Positions 6,143 to 14,849 of a DNA stretch of 39,682 nt are shown piece by piece. The notes beneath the pieces are model-generated. The model was not told the DNA's origin. It saw only the letters and a program-made list of their open reading frames with translations, and ran no database searches. How positions within the stretch are numbered: the first letter of the stretch is position 1; each line of letters opens with the position of its first letter. Source of the DNA: a virus; the IMG/VR virus record IMGVR_UViG_3300044701_003470, positions 1 through 39,682 of that record. One strand, 5' to 3'. The position numbers and the translations under genes are program-made.

Positions 6143-6748
6143 GTGGCGACGACGCTCTACTTTCGTAATTTGAGCTCCACGCTGGGCGGAGCTGGCGACC
6201 GTGCGATGTCGCAGCGCATCGGTCGTCCGCGCGCCACGGCGACGGCCACCACGACGTCGGGCGGGACGAACATTCAGATCACGGCCACGGCCGGCGGGCA
6301 GGTGCTGACGTGGTACAGCGAGCCGCTGACGGAAGGGGTGACGATCTCGCTGTTGACGAATGTCTCCCTCTGGTGCCGCGAGTCGGCCAATACGGTGAAC
6401 GCCGGCATCGCGCTGCAGGTCGATCGGACGAACAACGCCGGGACGGTGCAGTCCACGATGATTACGCGGCGTGTGATTGGTGCCGAGGCCGGTACGACGT
6501 CAGCGGTGCGAACGGCCAGCATCACGCCAACCTCGACGACGTTCAGCGCAGGCGACCGGATCAAGTTTACGGTCTCTGTGATCAACGTCGGCACGATGGG
6601 CGCGGGCACGTTTGACTTTGACTACAACAACTTTCAGCAGGGTCTTGTGGGCGCAAGTTTTATGACCTTTAACGATGACTTCCGCACGGACGACATCGTC
6701 GAGCTGCCGATGTACGAGATCAGGGGCCTCAACGGGTACAAAGGATGA
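6143..6748 (+). CDS. Putative structural protein, 201 aa
   Basis: Translation probably starts at GTG 6143, two bases after the previous stop; the open frame extends upstream but only inside the neighbouring gene. The protein is Thr/Ser/Gly-rich and all-beta, with VATTLYFRNLSSTLGG at the start and a strand-rich centre (GDRIKFTVSVINVG). It ends in an Asp-rich segment (DDFRTDDIVELPMYE). It resembles the preceding gene in composition but not in repeats. A decoration or spike component is the best guess. Confidence 0.6.
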   Translation: MATTLYFRNLSSTLGGAGDRAMSQRIGRPRATATATTTSGGTNIQITATAGGQVLTWYSEPLTEGVTISLLTNVSLWCRESANTVNAGIALQVDRTNNAGTVQSTMITRRVIGAEAGTTSAVRTASITPTSTTFSAGDRIKFTVSVINVGTMGAGTFDFDYNNFQQGLVGASFMTFNDDFRTDDIVELPMYEIRGLNGYKG

Positions 6749-6903
6749 CGCTGATGCCTGAAATCTGTCTGGGCGCGTATGCGACCCTCGAGGACGCGGA
6801 GGCCGCCAAGGCGCTGCGCCCTGAGCCTCAGAACGAGCTCGCGATTGTGCAGGACGGCGATCCTGAGCACCCGTTTCGTATCTGGTGGTACCGCCCGATC
6901 TAA
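6745..6903 (+). CDS. Small hypothetical protein, 52 aa
   Basis: ATG 6745 overlaps the previous stop (ATGA); a second in-frame ATG follows at 6754. The sequence contains YATLEDAEAAKALRP, a segment EPQNELAIVQDGDPEHPFRIWWY and a short end, and looks like a tiny alpha/beta domain. No family is recognised. Overlap with the upstream gene and a stop just before the next gene support it as part of the structural operon. Confidence 0.6.
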   Translation: MTLMPEICLGAYATLEDAEAAKALRPEPQNELAIVQDGDPEHPFRIWWYRPI

Positions 6904-6909
6904 TCGCCG

Positions 6910-7413
6910 ATGACGTTTCTTACCCTCCTCCAGACGCAGGGCGGCGGATCGCAGACGATCTCGGTCGCGGCCGTGGCGATCCAGATGCTGGCGGTCTCGC
7001 CCGCGGTGGTGCCCGGCACGGCGAGCGTCTCGGTGCCCCCGACGGCGGTGACGGTGGCCGCGGTCGAGCCGGCGGTTAGCAGCTCGGTGACGGTCTCGGT
7101 CTCGCCGACTGGGCTGGTGCTGGCCGCGGTGGCCCCCTCGGTGGCCTCTGGGCTGATCGTGGCGGTGCCGGCGGTGACGGTGAGCGAGGTCGCAATGCCT
7201 CCCGCGGTGACGTCCACGGTGAGCGTGGCGGTGAGCCCGGTCTCGCTCGATCTGGTGGCCGTGGCTCCCGCGGTGCTGGGATTCATCCCGGTGGAGCCCG
7301 CGGTGCTGGTGCTCGGGGCGATCGCCCCCTCGGTGTCTGGCGGTGGCGGGGTCGGTCTGGTGGCGATCCCGCGCAAGGGCGGGGACTCCTCGACCTCGAT
7401 CGTGAACTACTAA
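6910..7413 (+). CDS. Low-complexity Val/Ala/Pro/Ser repeat protein, 167 aa
   Basis: After a short start (MTFLTLLQTQGGGSQT) almost the whole protein is built from imperfect 17-20 residue units of the form VxVSPTxLVLAAVAPxV. There are five or more copies, ending in a Gly hinge (SGGGGVG) and a basic tail. Alternating Val and a Pro at each turn suggests stacked beta strands, as in a stalk or fibrous shaft. It could be a flexible virion fibre linker. There is no clear enzymatic motif. The repeats raise the chance of copy-number change during assembly or evolution. Confidence 0.6.
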   Translation: MTFLTLLQTQGGGSQTISVAAVAIQMLAVSPAVVPGTASVSVPPTAVTVAAVEPAVSSSVTVSVSPTGLVLAAVAPSVASGLIVAVPAVTVSEVAMPPAVTSTVSVAVSPVSLDLVAVAPAVLGFIPVEPAVLVLGAIAPSVSGGGGVGLVAIPRKGGDSSTSIVNY

Positions 7414-7434
7414 CCCATTTTGGAGCTCGTGTAG

Positions 7435-7794
7435 ATGCCACGTTTTGAAGACAAGGCCTTCGCTCCCACGACGTGGACGGTCGTGGACAGCAAGACGAAC
7501 GCGACCGCGACGGCGACGCAGGCCGCGGCGGCCGGGAAGCAGCACTTCGTGACCGGGATCAGCTTTTCGATGTCGGCGCAGCCGGCCGGGGCGGTGACGG
7601 TGCAGGTCAAGGACGGGACGACGGTCATCGACCAGTTCCAGATCCCGGCCGCGGCGCAGGCCCCGCTGATCCACAACTACACCCCGCCGCTGCAGATCAC
7701 GGCCGGGAACCTCGCCGAGGTCACCGTGGGCGCGCTGGGTTCTGGCGTGGTCGGTACGGTGGTGCTCAAGGGCAAGACTTTCCTCAACCCGTAA
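7435..7794 (+). CDS. Putative decoration or minor structural protein, 119 aa
   Basis: An all-beta sequence with a short head (MPRFEDKAFAPTTWTVVDS). A jelly-roll-like alternation follows (HFVTGISFSMSAQPAGAVTVQVKDGTTVIDQF ... NLAEVTVGALGSGVVGTVVLKGKTFL). Proteins of this size and pattern are common head-surface or tail-associated proteins in phage structural operons. No specific family can be claimed. It starts 22 bases after the repeat protein. Confidence 0.6.
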   Translation: MPRFEDKAFAPTTWTVVDSKTNATATATQAAAAGKQHFVTGISFSMSAQPAGAVTVQVKDGTTVIDQFQIPAAAQAPLIHNYTPPLQITAGNLAEVTVGALGSGVVGTVVLKGKTFLNP

Positions 7795-7809
7795 GACGGA
7801 GCGTCTCCG

Positions 7810-8055
7810 GTGCACGAAGTCACGCTGACCCCCGCCGTCTCGGCGCTGATCGCCCGCAAGGAGCTCGAGCGCAACGCGCTGATCGAGTTCGCCAACGCGG
7901 CGTTCACGGACACGATCGCGGTCGCCTGCAAGGACGCCGGGCTGCCCGAGGGGGCGGAGTTCACGCTGGCCCCGACCGATGAGGGGCTGGTGAAGATCAC
8001 CTACACGGTTCCGCAGCCGGAGACGGTGCCGACCGACGCGGAAGGTGCGGAGTGA
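7810..8055 (+). CDS. Small hypothetical protein, 81 aa
   Basis: A GTG start (MHEVTLTPAVSALIARKELERN) leads to two helices and a C-terminal strand region (GLVKITYTVPQPE). The end is acidic (PTDAEGAE). It overlaps the next gene by four bases (GTGA). Its place just before a membrane coiled-coil protein and the portal suggests a head-assembly or scaffold accessory role, which is not demonstrable from sequence. Confidence 0.6.
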   Translation: MHEVTLTPAVSALIARKELERNALIEFANAAFTDTIAVACKDAGLPEGAEFTLAPTDEGLVKITYTVPQPETVPTDAEGAE

Positions 8056-8429
8056 TCGCCGAGCTGGCGCTCGCGGCCGTGGCGGTGGGCGGGCTGGTCC
8101 TCCTGCGGGAGCGGCTGGTGCTGCAGCGCGTCGAGGCTGAGGGCCTGCGGTCCCTCGAGGAGCGCAAGCTCGCGATCGAGGAGCGCCGGCTGGCGATGGA
8201 GGAGAAGCGGCTCGCGGCCAACCTCGAGCCGGAGGAGATCCCCGCGGATCTGCAGATGCGCTTCACGCGCGAGACCGAGCCGTGGGCGCGCGAGCAGGTG
8301 AAGGGGCTGATTCAGGAACTCTTTGGGCGTCACAAGAGCTGGGACGCCGTGCGGGCTGAACTGCAGCGGCTGGATACCGTCGCCGAGGGTAGCCCGGCCG
8401 GCTGGTCGCAGACGAGGGCCGGGCTGTGA
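8052..8429 (+). CDS. Membrane-anchored coiled-coil protein, 125 aa
   Basis: The N-terminal hydrophobic segment (residues 2-18, IAELALAAVAVGGLVLL) is followed by a long charged heptad helix (RLVLQRVEAEGLRSLEERKLAIEERRLAMEEKRLA) and a C-terminal helical domain. This layout is seen in membrane-tethered coiled-coil proteins and some virion internal proteins. It lies directly upstream of the portal, whose GTG overlaps its stop. I do not recognise the family. Confidence 0.6.
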   Translation: MIAELALAAVAVGGLVLLRERLVLQRVEAEGLRSLEERKLAIEERRLAMEEKRLAANLEPEEIPADLQMRFTRETEPWAREQVKGLIQELFGRHKSWDAVRAELQRLDTVAEGSPAGWSQTRAGL

Positions 8430-10639
8430 GCGATCCGACGATGGGCGGGATGGACGAGGAGATGGTGCTGCCTGAGGGGGCGCTGATGGACCCCTTCTTC
8501 GAGCAGGCCTTCCTCGAGGCGAACCGGAACGAGCTCGAGGGGCTGGTGATCGACGGCCAGCCGGTCGAGGCCGAGCTGGAGATGGGCCAGATCACGATCG
8601 AGGCCGAGGAGCCCGAGGAGATGGCCGAGGAGCAGCGCTCGGCGCTGCGCGCGACCTACGGCTCGGACTTCCCGCTGGCGAAGGCGGGCGAGGAGACCGA
8701 GGACGACTGGGTGGACTGGGTGAAGAACCGCTGGGAGGCGCACCGCGCCGGCTCGCAGGACGCTGTGTTTAACGCGCAGCGCAACCGGCTCTTCCGGCAG
8801 GGCATCCAGTGGATCTCGAGCACGGCTAACCGCGGGGCGTGGCGCGAGCCGCCGATGCCCAAGGACGCGGTGCGGGCCGTGGACAACCAGATCGGGCCGG
8901 CGCTCGACTGGTCGCTGCAGGTGCTTTCCGAGCAGCGCCCCGGGTTCCGGTTCAACCCGACGAACCCCGATCCCGATCGCCAGCGGAAGGCGACGGCGAT
9001 GCAGATGGCGACCGAGTACCAGTACCACCGTCAGAAGATGCGCGGGAAGATGGCCGAGGCGGCCTTCTACGCGCAGACGGACGGGGTGGCCTTCCTGCTC
9101 ACCTACTGGGACGCTGAGGCGGGCCCGTGGGAGGAGCTGGTGCAGGGCCGGCCGGCGCGTCCGATCGGGGACGTGAACACGAAGGTCTACACGATCGAGC
9201 AGGTGCGGGTCTCCGCGGAGGCGACCGCGACCTACAAGCCGATGTACTGGGTGCTGCGCGACGTGATGCCGCTCGCGCAGGCCGTGGCGCTCTACGGGCC
9301 TGAGGTTGCGGACGAGATGGACGAGTACTTCGTCGGCGATCAGGCCTTCCAGTCGGACAACTATCGCTTCGCGCAGAACCCGCTCTATCAGGATCAGCGC
9401 ACGGTGGACCGCTTCACGCTGTTCTGCGATAAGAGCGAGGCTCTCCCCGAGGGCCTGACCTGCGTGGTGGTGGGCAAAAAGCTGGTCTTCGGGCCCGCGG
9501 GACTGATCTGCGGGCGGGTGCCGATCGTCCGGATCTCGGACGGCTCGGCGGACCCCAGCTTCTATCCGACGCCGCGGATGAACGAGTGGATCGGCCCGCA
9601 GATGCGGGTGAATATGATCCTCTCCAAGTGGATCGAGAGCGTCCGGGTGAACGCTGGCGGGCGGTTCGTCTCGAAGACTGGGGCGATCGTCGGCGAGACT
9701 TTCGTGGGCGGCCAGACCTCGGTGATCGAGGTGCGCGGCTCGGCCCCAATCAGTGAGACCCTGCAGCCGATCAACGGCTTCTCGCTCGGCAGCGACGCGA
9801 AGGAGCTCCTCAAGCTCGAGACGAAGAAGCTCGAGGACCGCAGCGGGTGGAATGACAACGCCCGCGGGCAGTACTCGACGGACCAGTCGGGCCGGGCGAT
9901 CCTCGCGATCCGCGAGCAGCTCGAGCGGACCTTCGCGCCGTTCGTTTACGCGGTCTCCGAGTCGATGGGGCAGTGGGCCGAGTGCGTGGTGGCGTGGATG
10001 CGCTGGGGCTACCAGATGCCGCGCCTGATCGGGGTGATCGGCGGGAACCGCCCGGACCTCGCGCGAGAGTTCAGCGCGGTGGACTTCGACGGGGTGGTGG
10101 ACGTCTACGTCGATCCCGAGACGCTGATGCCGATGCCGCGGACCCTCAAGCTCTACCTCCTCGAGCAGGACCTCGAGAAGGGCGTGATCGACGCCGCGGA
10201 GTACCGCCGGCTGCGCCCGATGGCCTACACGGCCGACTCGGCGAACCCAAACGAGGTGCAGGAAGCCAAGGCCAAGCGCGTCGCGGAGCAGATCCGGATG
10301 CGGCAGCAGGTCGAGACGATCGAGTGGCAGGACGACGAGTCGATCAATCAGGACGTGTTGGAGCGAGACATCATTCTGGCCGCTGACATCGAGCCCGACG
10401 TGCGCGAGGCCGCCAAGGCCCGCTGGATCGAGCTCGCCAATCAGGCCAGTCAGAAGCAAGGGGGCGCGCCACCGCAGGGCCAGCCGCAGGGACAGGGCTC
10501 GCCTGAGCAGGGCGCTCCGACGGGGACCCCTCTTCCCCCGGATCAGACCCCGACTTTTGGCAGTAACCCGCCGATCGCCACCGCTCCGGTCGCGATGACG
10601 GGTGAATCTGCCGCACCGAACGCCCCGGTGCAGATCTAG
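8426..10639 (+). CDS. Portal protein
   Basis: The portal is the dodecameric ring at one head vertex through which DNA enters and leaves. At 737 aa it is long, as in podovirus portals of the P22/epsilon15/BPP-1 kind. The mid region has signature elements including FNPTNPDPDRQRKATAM and YAQTDGVAFLLTYWD (about residues 173-232). Conserved segments follow (SFYPTPRMNEWIGPQMRVN and SGWNDNARGQYSTDQSGRAIL). The C-terminal tail is Gln/Pro/Gly-rich. Position between head accessory genes and the scaffold supports the call. The GTG start overlaps the preceding TGA. Confidence 0.85.
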   Translation: MSDPTMGGMDEEMVLPEGALMDPFFEQAFLEANRNELEGLVIDGQPVEAELEMGQITIEAEEPEEMAEEQRSALRATYGSDFPLAKAGEETEDDWVDWVKNRWEAHRAGSQDAVFNAQRNRLFRQGIQWISSTANRGAWREPPMPKDAVRAVDNQIGPALDWSLQVLSEQRPGFRFNPTNPDPDRQRKATAMQMATEYQYHRQKMRGKMAEAAFYAQTDGVAFLLTYWDAEAGPWEELVQGRPARPIGDVNTKVYTIEQVRVSAEATATYKPMYWVLRDVMPLAQAVALYGPEVADEMDEYFVGDQAFQSDNYRFAQNPLYQDQRTVDRFTLFCDKSEALPEGLTCVVVGKKLVFGPAGLICGRVPIVRISDGSADPSFYPTPRMNEWIGPQMRVNMILSKWIESVRVNAGGRFVSKTGAIVGETFVGGQTSVIEVRGSAPISETLQPINGFSLGSDAKELLKLETKKLEDRSGWNDNARGQYSTDQSGRAILAIREQLERTFAPFVYAVSESMGQWAECVVAWMRWGYQMPRLIGVIGGNRPDLAREFSAVDFDGVVDVYVDPETLMPMPRTLKLYLLEQDLEKGVIDAAEYRRLRPMAYTADSANPNEVQEAKAKRVAEQIRMRQQVETIEWQDDESINQDVLERDIILAADIEPDVREAAKARWIELANQASQKQGGAPPQGQPQGQGSPEQGAPTGTPLPPDQTPTFGSNPPIATAPVAMTGESAAPNAPVQI

Positions 10640-10664
10640 GGGCCTTCATCTACCCGAGGGAGCA

Positions 10665-11798
10665 ATGTCCGAGACCGCAGTCGCCGTAGAAACCGCCATT
10701 AACGAGGCCTTCCAGCCGCCCGCTGAGCCCGCCGCGCCCCAGATCGTGCGCCGGGACGACGTCCGGGCCCAGATCCTGTCGCAGGACTGGAAGGAAGAGC
10801 CCGAACTGGTCGCCCAGCGGGGCGGAGACGCCCCCGCGGAGGGCTCTGGCAGCCCAGCAGAGGCCCTCGAGGGCGCTGAGGGTGCCTCTGGGCAGGGTGA
10901 AAGCTCTGAGGGCGCAGAAACGAGCGCTGAGCCCGAGTTCGATCTGAGCGAGCCGCCCGCTGAGGCGGTGATCGGCGAGGGTGGGAACCGGGTGGTGGTT
11001 CGGACGCCTGACGGCAAGTACGCCGCGGCCCCTGATGTGAAGCTGCAGTTCCAAGTTGGGGACAAGATCTACCTCAAGTCCCCCGCTGAGTTGGTGCGGA
11101 TGGCCCGCGACGGCGTTGCCGGCCAGCAGTTCCGCGAGGAAGTGAAGCAGTACCGTGAGGCAGTCCCGCAGTTGGCGCAGCGCCTCGAGTCGATGGAGTC
11201 GGAGTTGGAGGCCCAGCGGGCCCTCAACCTCGAGCTTCTGACCGACGAGAGCCGCTATCTCGCCCGGCGGGAGGAGTGGGATCGGCTGAACTCGCCCGAG
11301 GAGCGTCTCCGGCGTATCGAGGCCGAACGAGAGTACGAGTTCACGACCCGACGCGCCCAGCAGGAAGAGGCCCAGCGGCGAAACGTGATCCTCTCGTACT
11401 ACACGCAGGAGGTGAAGCCGGTGCAGGACGACCTGCTGGCCGGTTTCCCCGAGGTTTCACTGGAGGCCAAGATGGGCCGGATCGCCCTTGACACAGCCCC
11501 GCTGCTGGTCAACGGCATCATCCCCCCGGAGCGGCTTCCCGAGTACAAGGCCTACCTGAACGGCCCCTTCCGCGAGTGGGTACAGTCGGAAGCGGCCAAG
11601 CGTTCACAGGCCGAGACTCAGCGCAGAACTCAACTCGACACCGAACGGCGCAAGGCGCAGACGGTGGTGCAGTCCGTGGGGCGACAGCTCGCTCCGAACG
11701 GCAAGGCCGCCCCTGACGCTCCCCCGCCGCGCCCTAAGCCACGCAACCGAGAGGAGGCCAAGCAGGCCATCCTCGGGCGCAACTGGCAGGACTTTTAA
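10665..11798 (+). CDS. Probable scaffolding protein
   Basis: Scaffold proteins guide coat assembly and leave before packaging. This 377-aa protein lies between portal and coat, the usual scaffold position. It has an acidic low-complexity N-terminal third (residues 40-95, Glu/Gly/Ala/Ser-rich), then long charged helices (residues 165-260, e.g. ERLRRIEAEREYEFTTRRAQQEEAQ). A short basic C-terminus (PKPRNREEAKQAILGRNW) could bind coat. The start is ATG 10665, preceded by GAGGGAG; an upstream in-frame start overlaps the portal end and is less likely. Confidence 0.7.
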   Translation: MSETAVAVETAINEAFQPPAEPAAPQIVRRDDVRAQILSQDWKEEPELVAQRGGDAPAEGSGSPAEALEGAEGASGQGESSEGAETSAEPEFDLSEPPAEAVIGEGGNRVVVRTPDGKYAAAPDVKLQFQVGDKIYLKSPAELVRMARDGVAGQQFREEVKQYREAVPQLAQRLESMESELEAQRALNLELLTDESRYLARREEWDRLNSPEERLRRIEAEREYEFTTRRAQQEEAQRRNVILSYYTQEVKPVQDDLLAGFPEVSLEAKMGRIALDTAPLLVNGIIPPERLPEYKAYLNGPFREWVQSEAAKRSQAETQRRTQLDTERRKAQTVVQSVGRQLAPNGKAAPDAPPPRPKPRNREEAKQAILGRNWQDF

Positions 11799-11813
11799 CC
11801 ACACAACTGAACA

Positions 11814-13133
11814 ATGGCTAACCCGATTCTGATCACCGATACCGAGCTTCAGGGCAACCTGAAGAACGTGTATGCCGACATCCGTCAGTCGCTCTTCCCC
11901 ATCTCCACGGTCCTCTTCGCGCAGATCAAGAAGGAAGGCCCGGGCGGGATGCGGAACCTCAAGTGGGGCGGCAAGAATGTGTACTTCGACGTCGTCACGA
12001 CCCCGCCCGTGAACTGGGGCGCGTCTGACGCCGGCTACCTCCCGAACAGCTCGGAGACCACCGAGGTGCAGGGCAATGTCGGCATCAAGCGCTTCTACGT
12101 CACGCGCGAGTTCGACAACCTCGCAATCGTGGGGACGCAGTCCAAGCAGGCCGCCTTCCTCTCCCTCAAGGCGAAGATCACCGAGGAGATCGACGGGGCG
12201 ATGCAGCTCGGTATGCAGGAGCACGTTCACGGTAACGCGCTCGGCATCCGTGCGGTCGTCTCGAGCTACACGGCCGGCCCGCCGACGACCATCGTCGCGA
12301 CCTCGCCCTATGGCGTGAGCGGCGCTGGGCAGGGCGGTCTCTGGCTGTACCCGGGGATGTTCATCGCCGTGCTCGACGCGACCGGCGCGACGCTCCGCGG
12401 CAAGGCGACCGTCACCGCGGTCTCGAACAGCGGCGACAACGTCACCCTGACGCTTTCAACCACGGTCGCTGGCACGACCGGCACGGACATCATCGTCGCC
12501 GCGACGGCCAACGATACGGCGTACAACCAGTACGCGAACGGGCTCATCAACATCACCAACCGCGGCAACGCCTACCAGACCCTCCACGGGATCTCGTCGT
12601 CGTCCGCGGCGCGCTGGGATGCCACGCGCTTCGTCGCCGGCACGGACACGGATGATGCCACGGCCCCGAACGAGATGGACGTGTGGAAGCTCGCGGCCAC
12701 GATCGGCGCGCGCTCCGGCAAGCGTCCGCTCGCCAACCCCGACGAGTTCCTGCTCATCGGGACCTACGGCCTGCAGCAGAAGTTCATCGAGAGCTTCCTC
12801 GCGCAGCGCCGCTTCAACGTCACGGCCGGCGAGGAGCTCGAGCTCAACGGCGGCTACAAGGCCCTTAAGCTGCACAATATGGCCTTCGTGGCGGACGAGT
12901 ATCAGCCGGCGGGCACGGTCTACTGCATCCACAAGCCCTCGCTTGCGTGGGTGGATGCGGCTGACTGGTCGCCGGTGCAGTACGAGAACAGCGGCGCGGT
13001 CCGGTTCATCGACGGCCGCGATGCGTTCCAGACCAGCTTCAAGGTCTACTTCAACCTGATGACGTTCCAGCGCAACGCGCACGGCTCGATCACCGGGTAC
13101 ACCGACACCGCGCGCTACACGCCGGTCGTCTAA
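11814..13133 (+). CDS. Major capsid protein
   Basis: The 439-aa protein follows the scaffold and has the features of an HK97-fold coat: an N-terminal helix-rich arm (MANPILITDTELQGNLKNVY), a spine helix (QAAFLSLKAKITEEIDGAM) and a beta-rich P domain. The middle (about residues 175-230, LRGKATVTAVSNSGDNVTLTLS) resembles an inserted Ig-like or I-domain. The C-terminal strands (AVRFIDGRDAFQTSFKVYF, NLMTFQRNAHGSI) close the fold. There is no sign of a fused protease. A hairpin follows at 13146-13175, consistent with high, separately bounded expression. Confidence 0.85.
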   Translation: MANPILITDTELQGNLKNVYADIRQSLFPISTVLFAQIKKEGPGGMRNLKWGGKNVYFDVVTTPPVNWGASDAGYLPNSSETTEVQGNVGIKRFYVTREFDNLAIVGTQSKQAAFLSLKAKITEEIDGAMQLGMQEHVHGNALGIRAVVSSYTAGPPTTIVATSPYGVSGAGQGGLWLYPGMFIAVLDATGATLRGKATVTAVSNSGDNVTLTLSTTVAGTTGTDIIVAATANDTAYNQYANGLINITNRGNAYQTLHGISSSSAARWDATRFVAGTDTDDATAPNEMDVWKLAATIGARSGKRPLANPDEFLLIGTYGLQQKFIESFLAQRRFNVTAGEELELNGGYKALKLHNMAFVADEYQPAGTVYCIHKPSLAWVDAADWSPVQYENSGAVRFIDGRDAFQTSFKVYFNLMTFQRNAHGSITGYTDTARYTPVV

Positions 13134-13145
13134 CCTGAACTGATG

Positions 13146-13175
13146 GGGAGTGGGTGGGGACGCCTGCCCACTCCC
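13146..13175 (+). terminator. Hairpin after the coat gene (partial terminator or mRNA-stability element)
   Basis: Arms GGGAGTGGG (13146-13154) and CCCACTCCC (13167-13175) form a 9-bp GC-rich stem with a 12-base loop directly after the coat gene stop. No T-run follows, so it may stop RNA polymerase only partly or protect the coat mRNA 3' end. Confidence 0.6.
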
Positions 13176-13193
13176 AGTCAAGGAGACTATTAG

Positions 13194-13625
13194 ATGTTCC
13201 GATTCTTTATGCCGAAGCCGGGTCGGTTCGGGCTGAGCTCCACGATTTTCACCGGGCGGATTCAGGGCAACATTACCGCGTCTGGCGACACGGAGCATTG
13301 CCTCGGGGCCTCGCCGGCGAAGACGTTTGTCAACGCCGCGGTGGTTTCGGCAGAGACCGTCCCGATCGGTGGTGGGACGATTACCGCGATCCTGCGGAAG
13401 TACGACGCCTCGGCGAACGCTTACGTCACCCTGACGAGCGCGGTCGATCTCGAGGCCCTGACGGCGAAGGAGGGGACGGCGCTGTCGTTCCTGACGACCC
13501 TGACGGACGCTCAGCGGACGCTCGATACAGGCGACACGCTGGTGTTCCTGATCACGGCTTCTGGGACGGTTACGACCCAGCCCGACGATCTGATCGTGAA
13601 CACCGAGCTGCTGGTGATGCAGTAA
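13194..13625 (+). CDS. Putative minor capsid or decoration protein, 143 aa
   Basis: AAGGAG precedes the ATG at a good spacing. The protein is beta-rich with short turns (GRFGLSSTIFTGRIQGNITASG, GDTLVFLITASGTVTTQ) and an internal helix (LEALTAKEGTALSFL). Its place right after the coat gene, flanked by two hairpins, is typical of decoration or cement proteins made in quantity. No specific family is identified. Confidence 0.6.
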   Translation: MFRFFMPKPGRFGLSSTIFTGRIQGNITASGDTEHCLGASPAKTFVNAAVVSAETVPIGGGTITAILRKYDASANAYVTLTSAVDLEALTAKEGTALSFLTTLTDAQRTLDTGDTLVFLITASGTVTTQPDDLIVNTELLVMQ

Positions 13626-13632
13626 GACTGGC

Positions 13633-13661
13633 GGGGTGCGCGCCACGCCCGGGCGCACCCC
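13633..13661 (+). terminator. Hairpin after the decoration-like gene
   Basis: Arms GGGGTGCGC (13633-13641) and GCGCACCCC (13653-13661) form a 9-bp stem with an 11-base loop, eight bases after the stop codon. No T-run follows. Together with 13146-13175 it brackets one gene. It also covers the alternative GTG start at 13636. Confidence 0.6.
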
Positions 13662-13683
13662 ATCCACCCTTAATGACGACACG

Positions 13684-14175
13684 ATGCTGATCACGCCGTA
13701 TGGCGAGCCGGTGCCGCCGCAGGAGGCGGTCAAGAAGCTCAAGCAGATCGACTCGCGGCTCTCGCTCAAGTGGGTGCCGAGCGCAGCCGGTGCCTACTGG
13801 GGCATTATCGAGACCTACGCGGAGCACGATCCGCGCTGGACGCGCGTGAACAGCGGGGAGCTCCCGCGGGAGCTGGCCTTCGACCTCCGGGCGATGCTGC
13901 CACCGGACTGCTCGGCCGAGGAGGCCGTGGGGTTCGTGGAGCGCTACTTCCGGCCGGTGGGCGATGCGCGCAAGGAGGCCGCGGCGAAGGTGCAGAAGAT
14001 CGTAAAGACCAACGCCGAGGTGAAGGAGAAGCACATCGAGCGCTTTATGATCGAGCAGGAAGAGAAGACGGCCCGGACCAGCAAGCACGAGTACGAGGTG
14101 CAGCTCGGGCTCGAGAAGGCTCACCCGATGGTGTACGGCGTCGGTGAAGGCAAGAAGCGGAGGAAGGCCGAATGA
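13684..14175 (+). CDS. Hypothetical head/tail-region protein, 163 aa
   Basis: ATG 13684 gives MLITPYGEPVPPQEAVKK. I prefer it to GTG 13636, which lies inside the hairpin, though neither has an obvious ribosome site. The protein has a compact N-terminal domain (IDSRLSLKWVPSAAGAYWGIIE) and a long basic/acidic helix (DARKEAAAKVQKIVKTNAEVKEKHIERFMIEQEEK), consistent with an assembly helper. It precedes the connector gene with a four-base overlap (ATGA). The family is unknown to me. Confidence 0.65.
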   Translation: MLITPYGEPVPPQEAVKKLKQIDSRLSLKWVPSAAGAYWGIIETYAEHDPRWTRVNSGELPRELAFDLRAMLPPDCSAEEAVGFVERYFRPVGDARKEAAAKVQKIVKTNAEVKEKHIERFMIEQEEKTARTSKHEYEVQLGLEKAHPMVYGVGEGKKRRKAE

Positions 14176-14849
14176 GTATGACGCGCGCGCAGCTTCTGGC
14201 GCTGATCGACCAGATGGCGGACACGGAGAACTCGCCGCGCTGGGGGACGCTGCTCAAGAACCAGCTCCTCGGCGAGGTGCACTGGCGTGAGTGGCGCGAC
14301 CTCCTGAACGTCAACAAGATGCTCCGGGTCGGGCAGCGCTCGGTCACGACGGACGGCGACGGGCGCTTCCTCAAGACCGACCTGAACAGCGGCACGGGGG
14401 ACAGCACCCAGACCTTCTACCGCATCCAGACGGTCTATCAGGGCAACCTGTTCTACCAGCCGGCCAAGTATGAGGACTACCCGGTCTCGCCGACCGAGGT
14501 GAGCCTCCCGCAGGTCTGGTACGAGTACGGCGACCAGATCCAGCTCATCCCGGCCGCGCAGGGGAACACGGTCACGGTGACCGTAAACCACCTCCCGCAG
14601 CGCTCCGATCTGCTGGCCTCTGACAGCTCGACGGTCGTCTTCCCGGACGGCTACGATCTGATCCTCGCCTACGAGACGGCCGCCTCGATGTTTATGAAGG
14701 GGGCCGCGGAGTCAAACCTGACCGCCGAGATGCGCCAGAACGCGATGCTGCTCCGCGAGCGGATGCATCAGGACGTGGGCCGGCTGGCCGTGCGCCCGTT
14801 GCGGATGGGCTATCAGGACGATAAGTACGATTGGGGGGCGGTCGGCTGA
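14172..14849 (+). CDS. Head-tail connector/adaptor protein
   Basis: The 225-aa protein is placed between coat-associated genes and the nozzle gene, as are the P22 gp4-like and T7 gp11-like adaptors that dock under the portal. It has an N-terminal helical part (TRAQLLALIDQMADTENS, LLNVNKMLRVGQRS), a beta region with TFYRIQTVYQGNLFYQP and YEYGDQIQLIPAAQGNTVTVTV, and C-terminal helices. These alternating features match podovirus connectors in length and order. The next gene's ATG overlaps its stop (TGATG). Confidence 0.65.
   Translation: MSMTRAQLLALIDQMADTENSPRWGTLLKNQLLGEVHWREWRDLLNVNKMLRVGQRSVTTDGDGRFLKTDLNSGTGDSTQTFYRIQTVYQGNLFYQPAKYEDYPVSPTEVSLPQVWYEYGDQIQLIPAAQGNTVTVTVNHLPQRSDLLASDSSTVVFPDGYDLILAYETAASMFMKGAAESNLTAEMRQNAMLLRERMHQDVGRLAVRPLRMGYQDDKYDWGAVG

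Noticed and set aside
8330-10459. Long minus-strand open frame (over 700 codons) opposite the portal
   Set aside because: It mirrors the portal gene in a GC-rich genome and encodes His/Arg/Leu-rich sequence without a fold or ribosome site; a shadow of codon bias.
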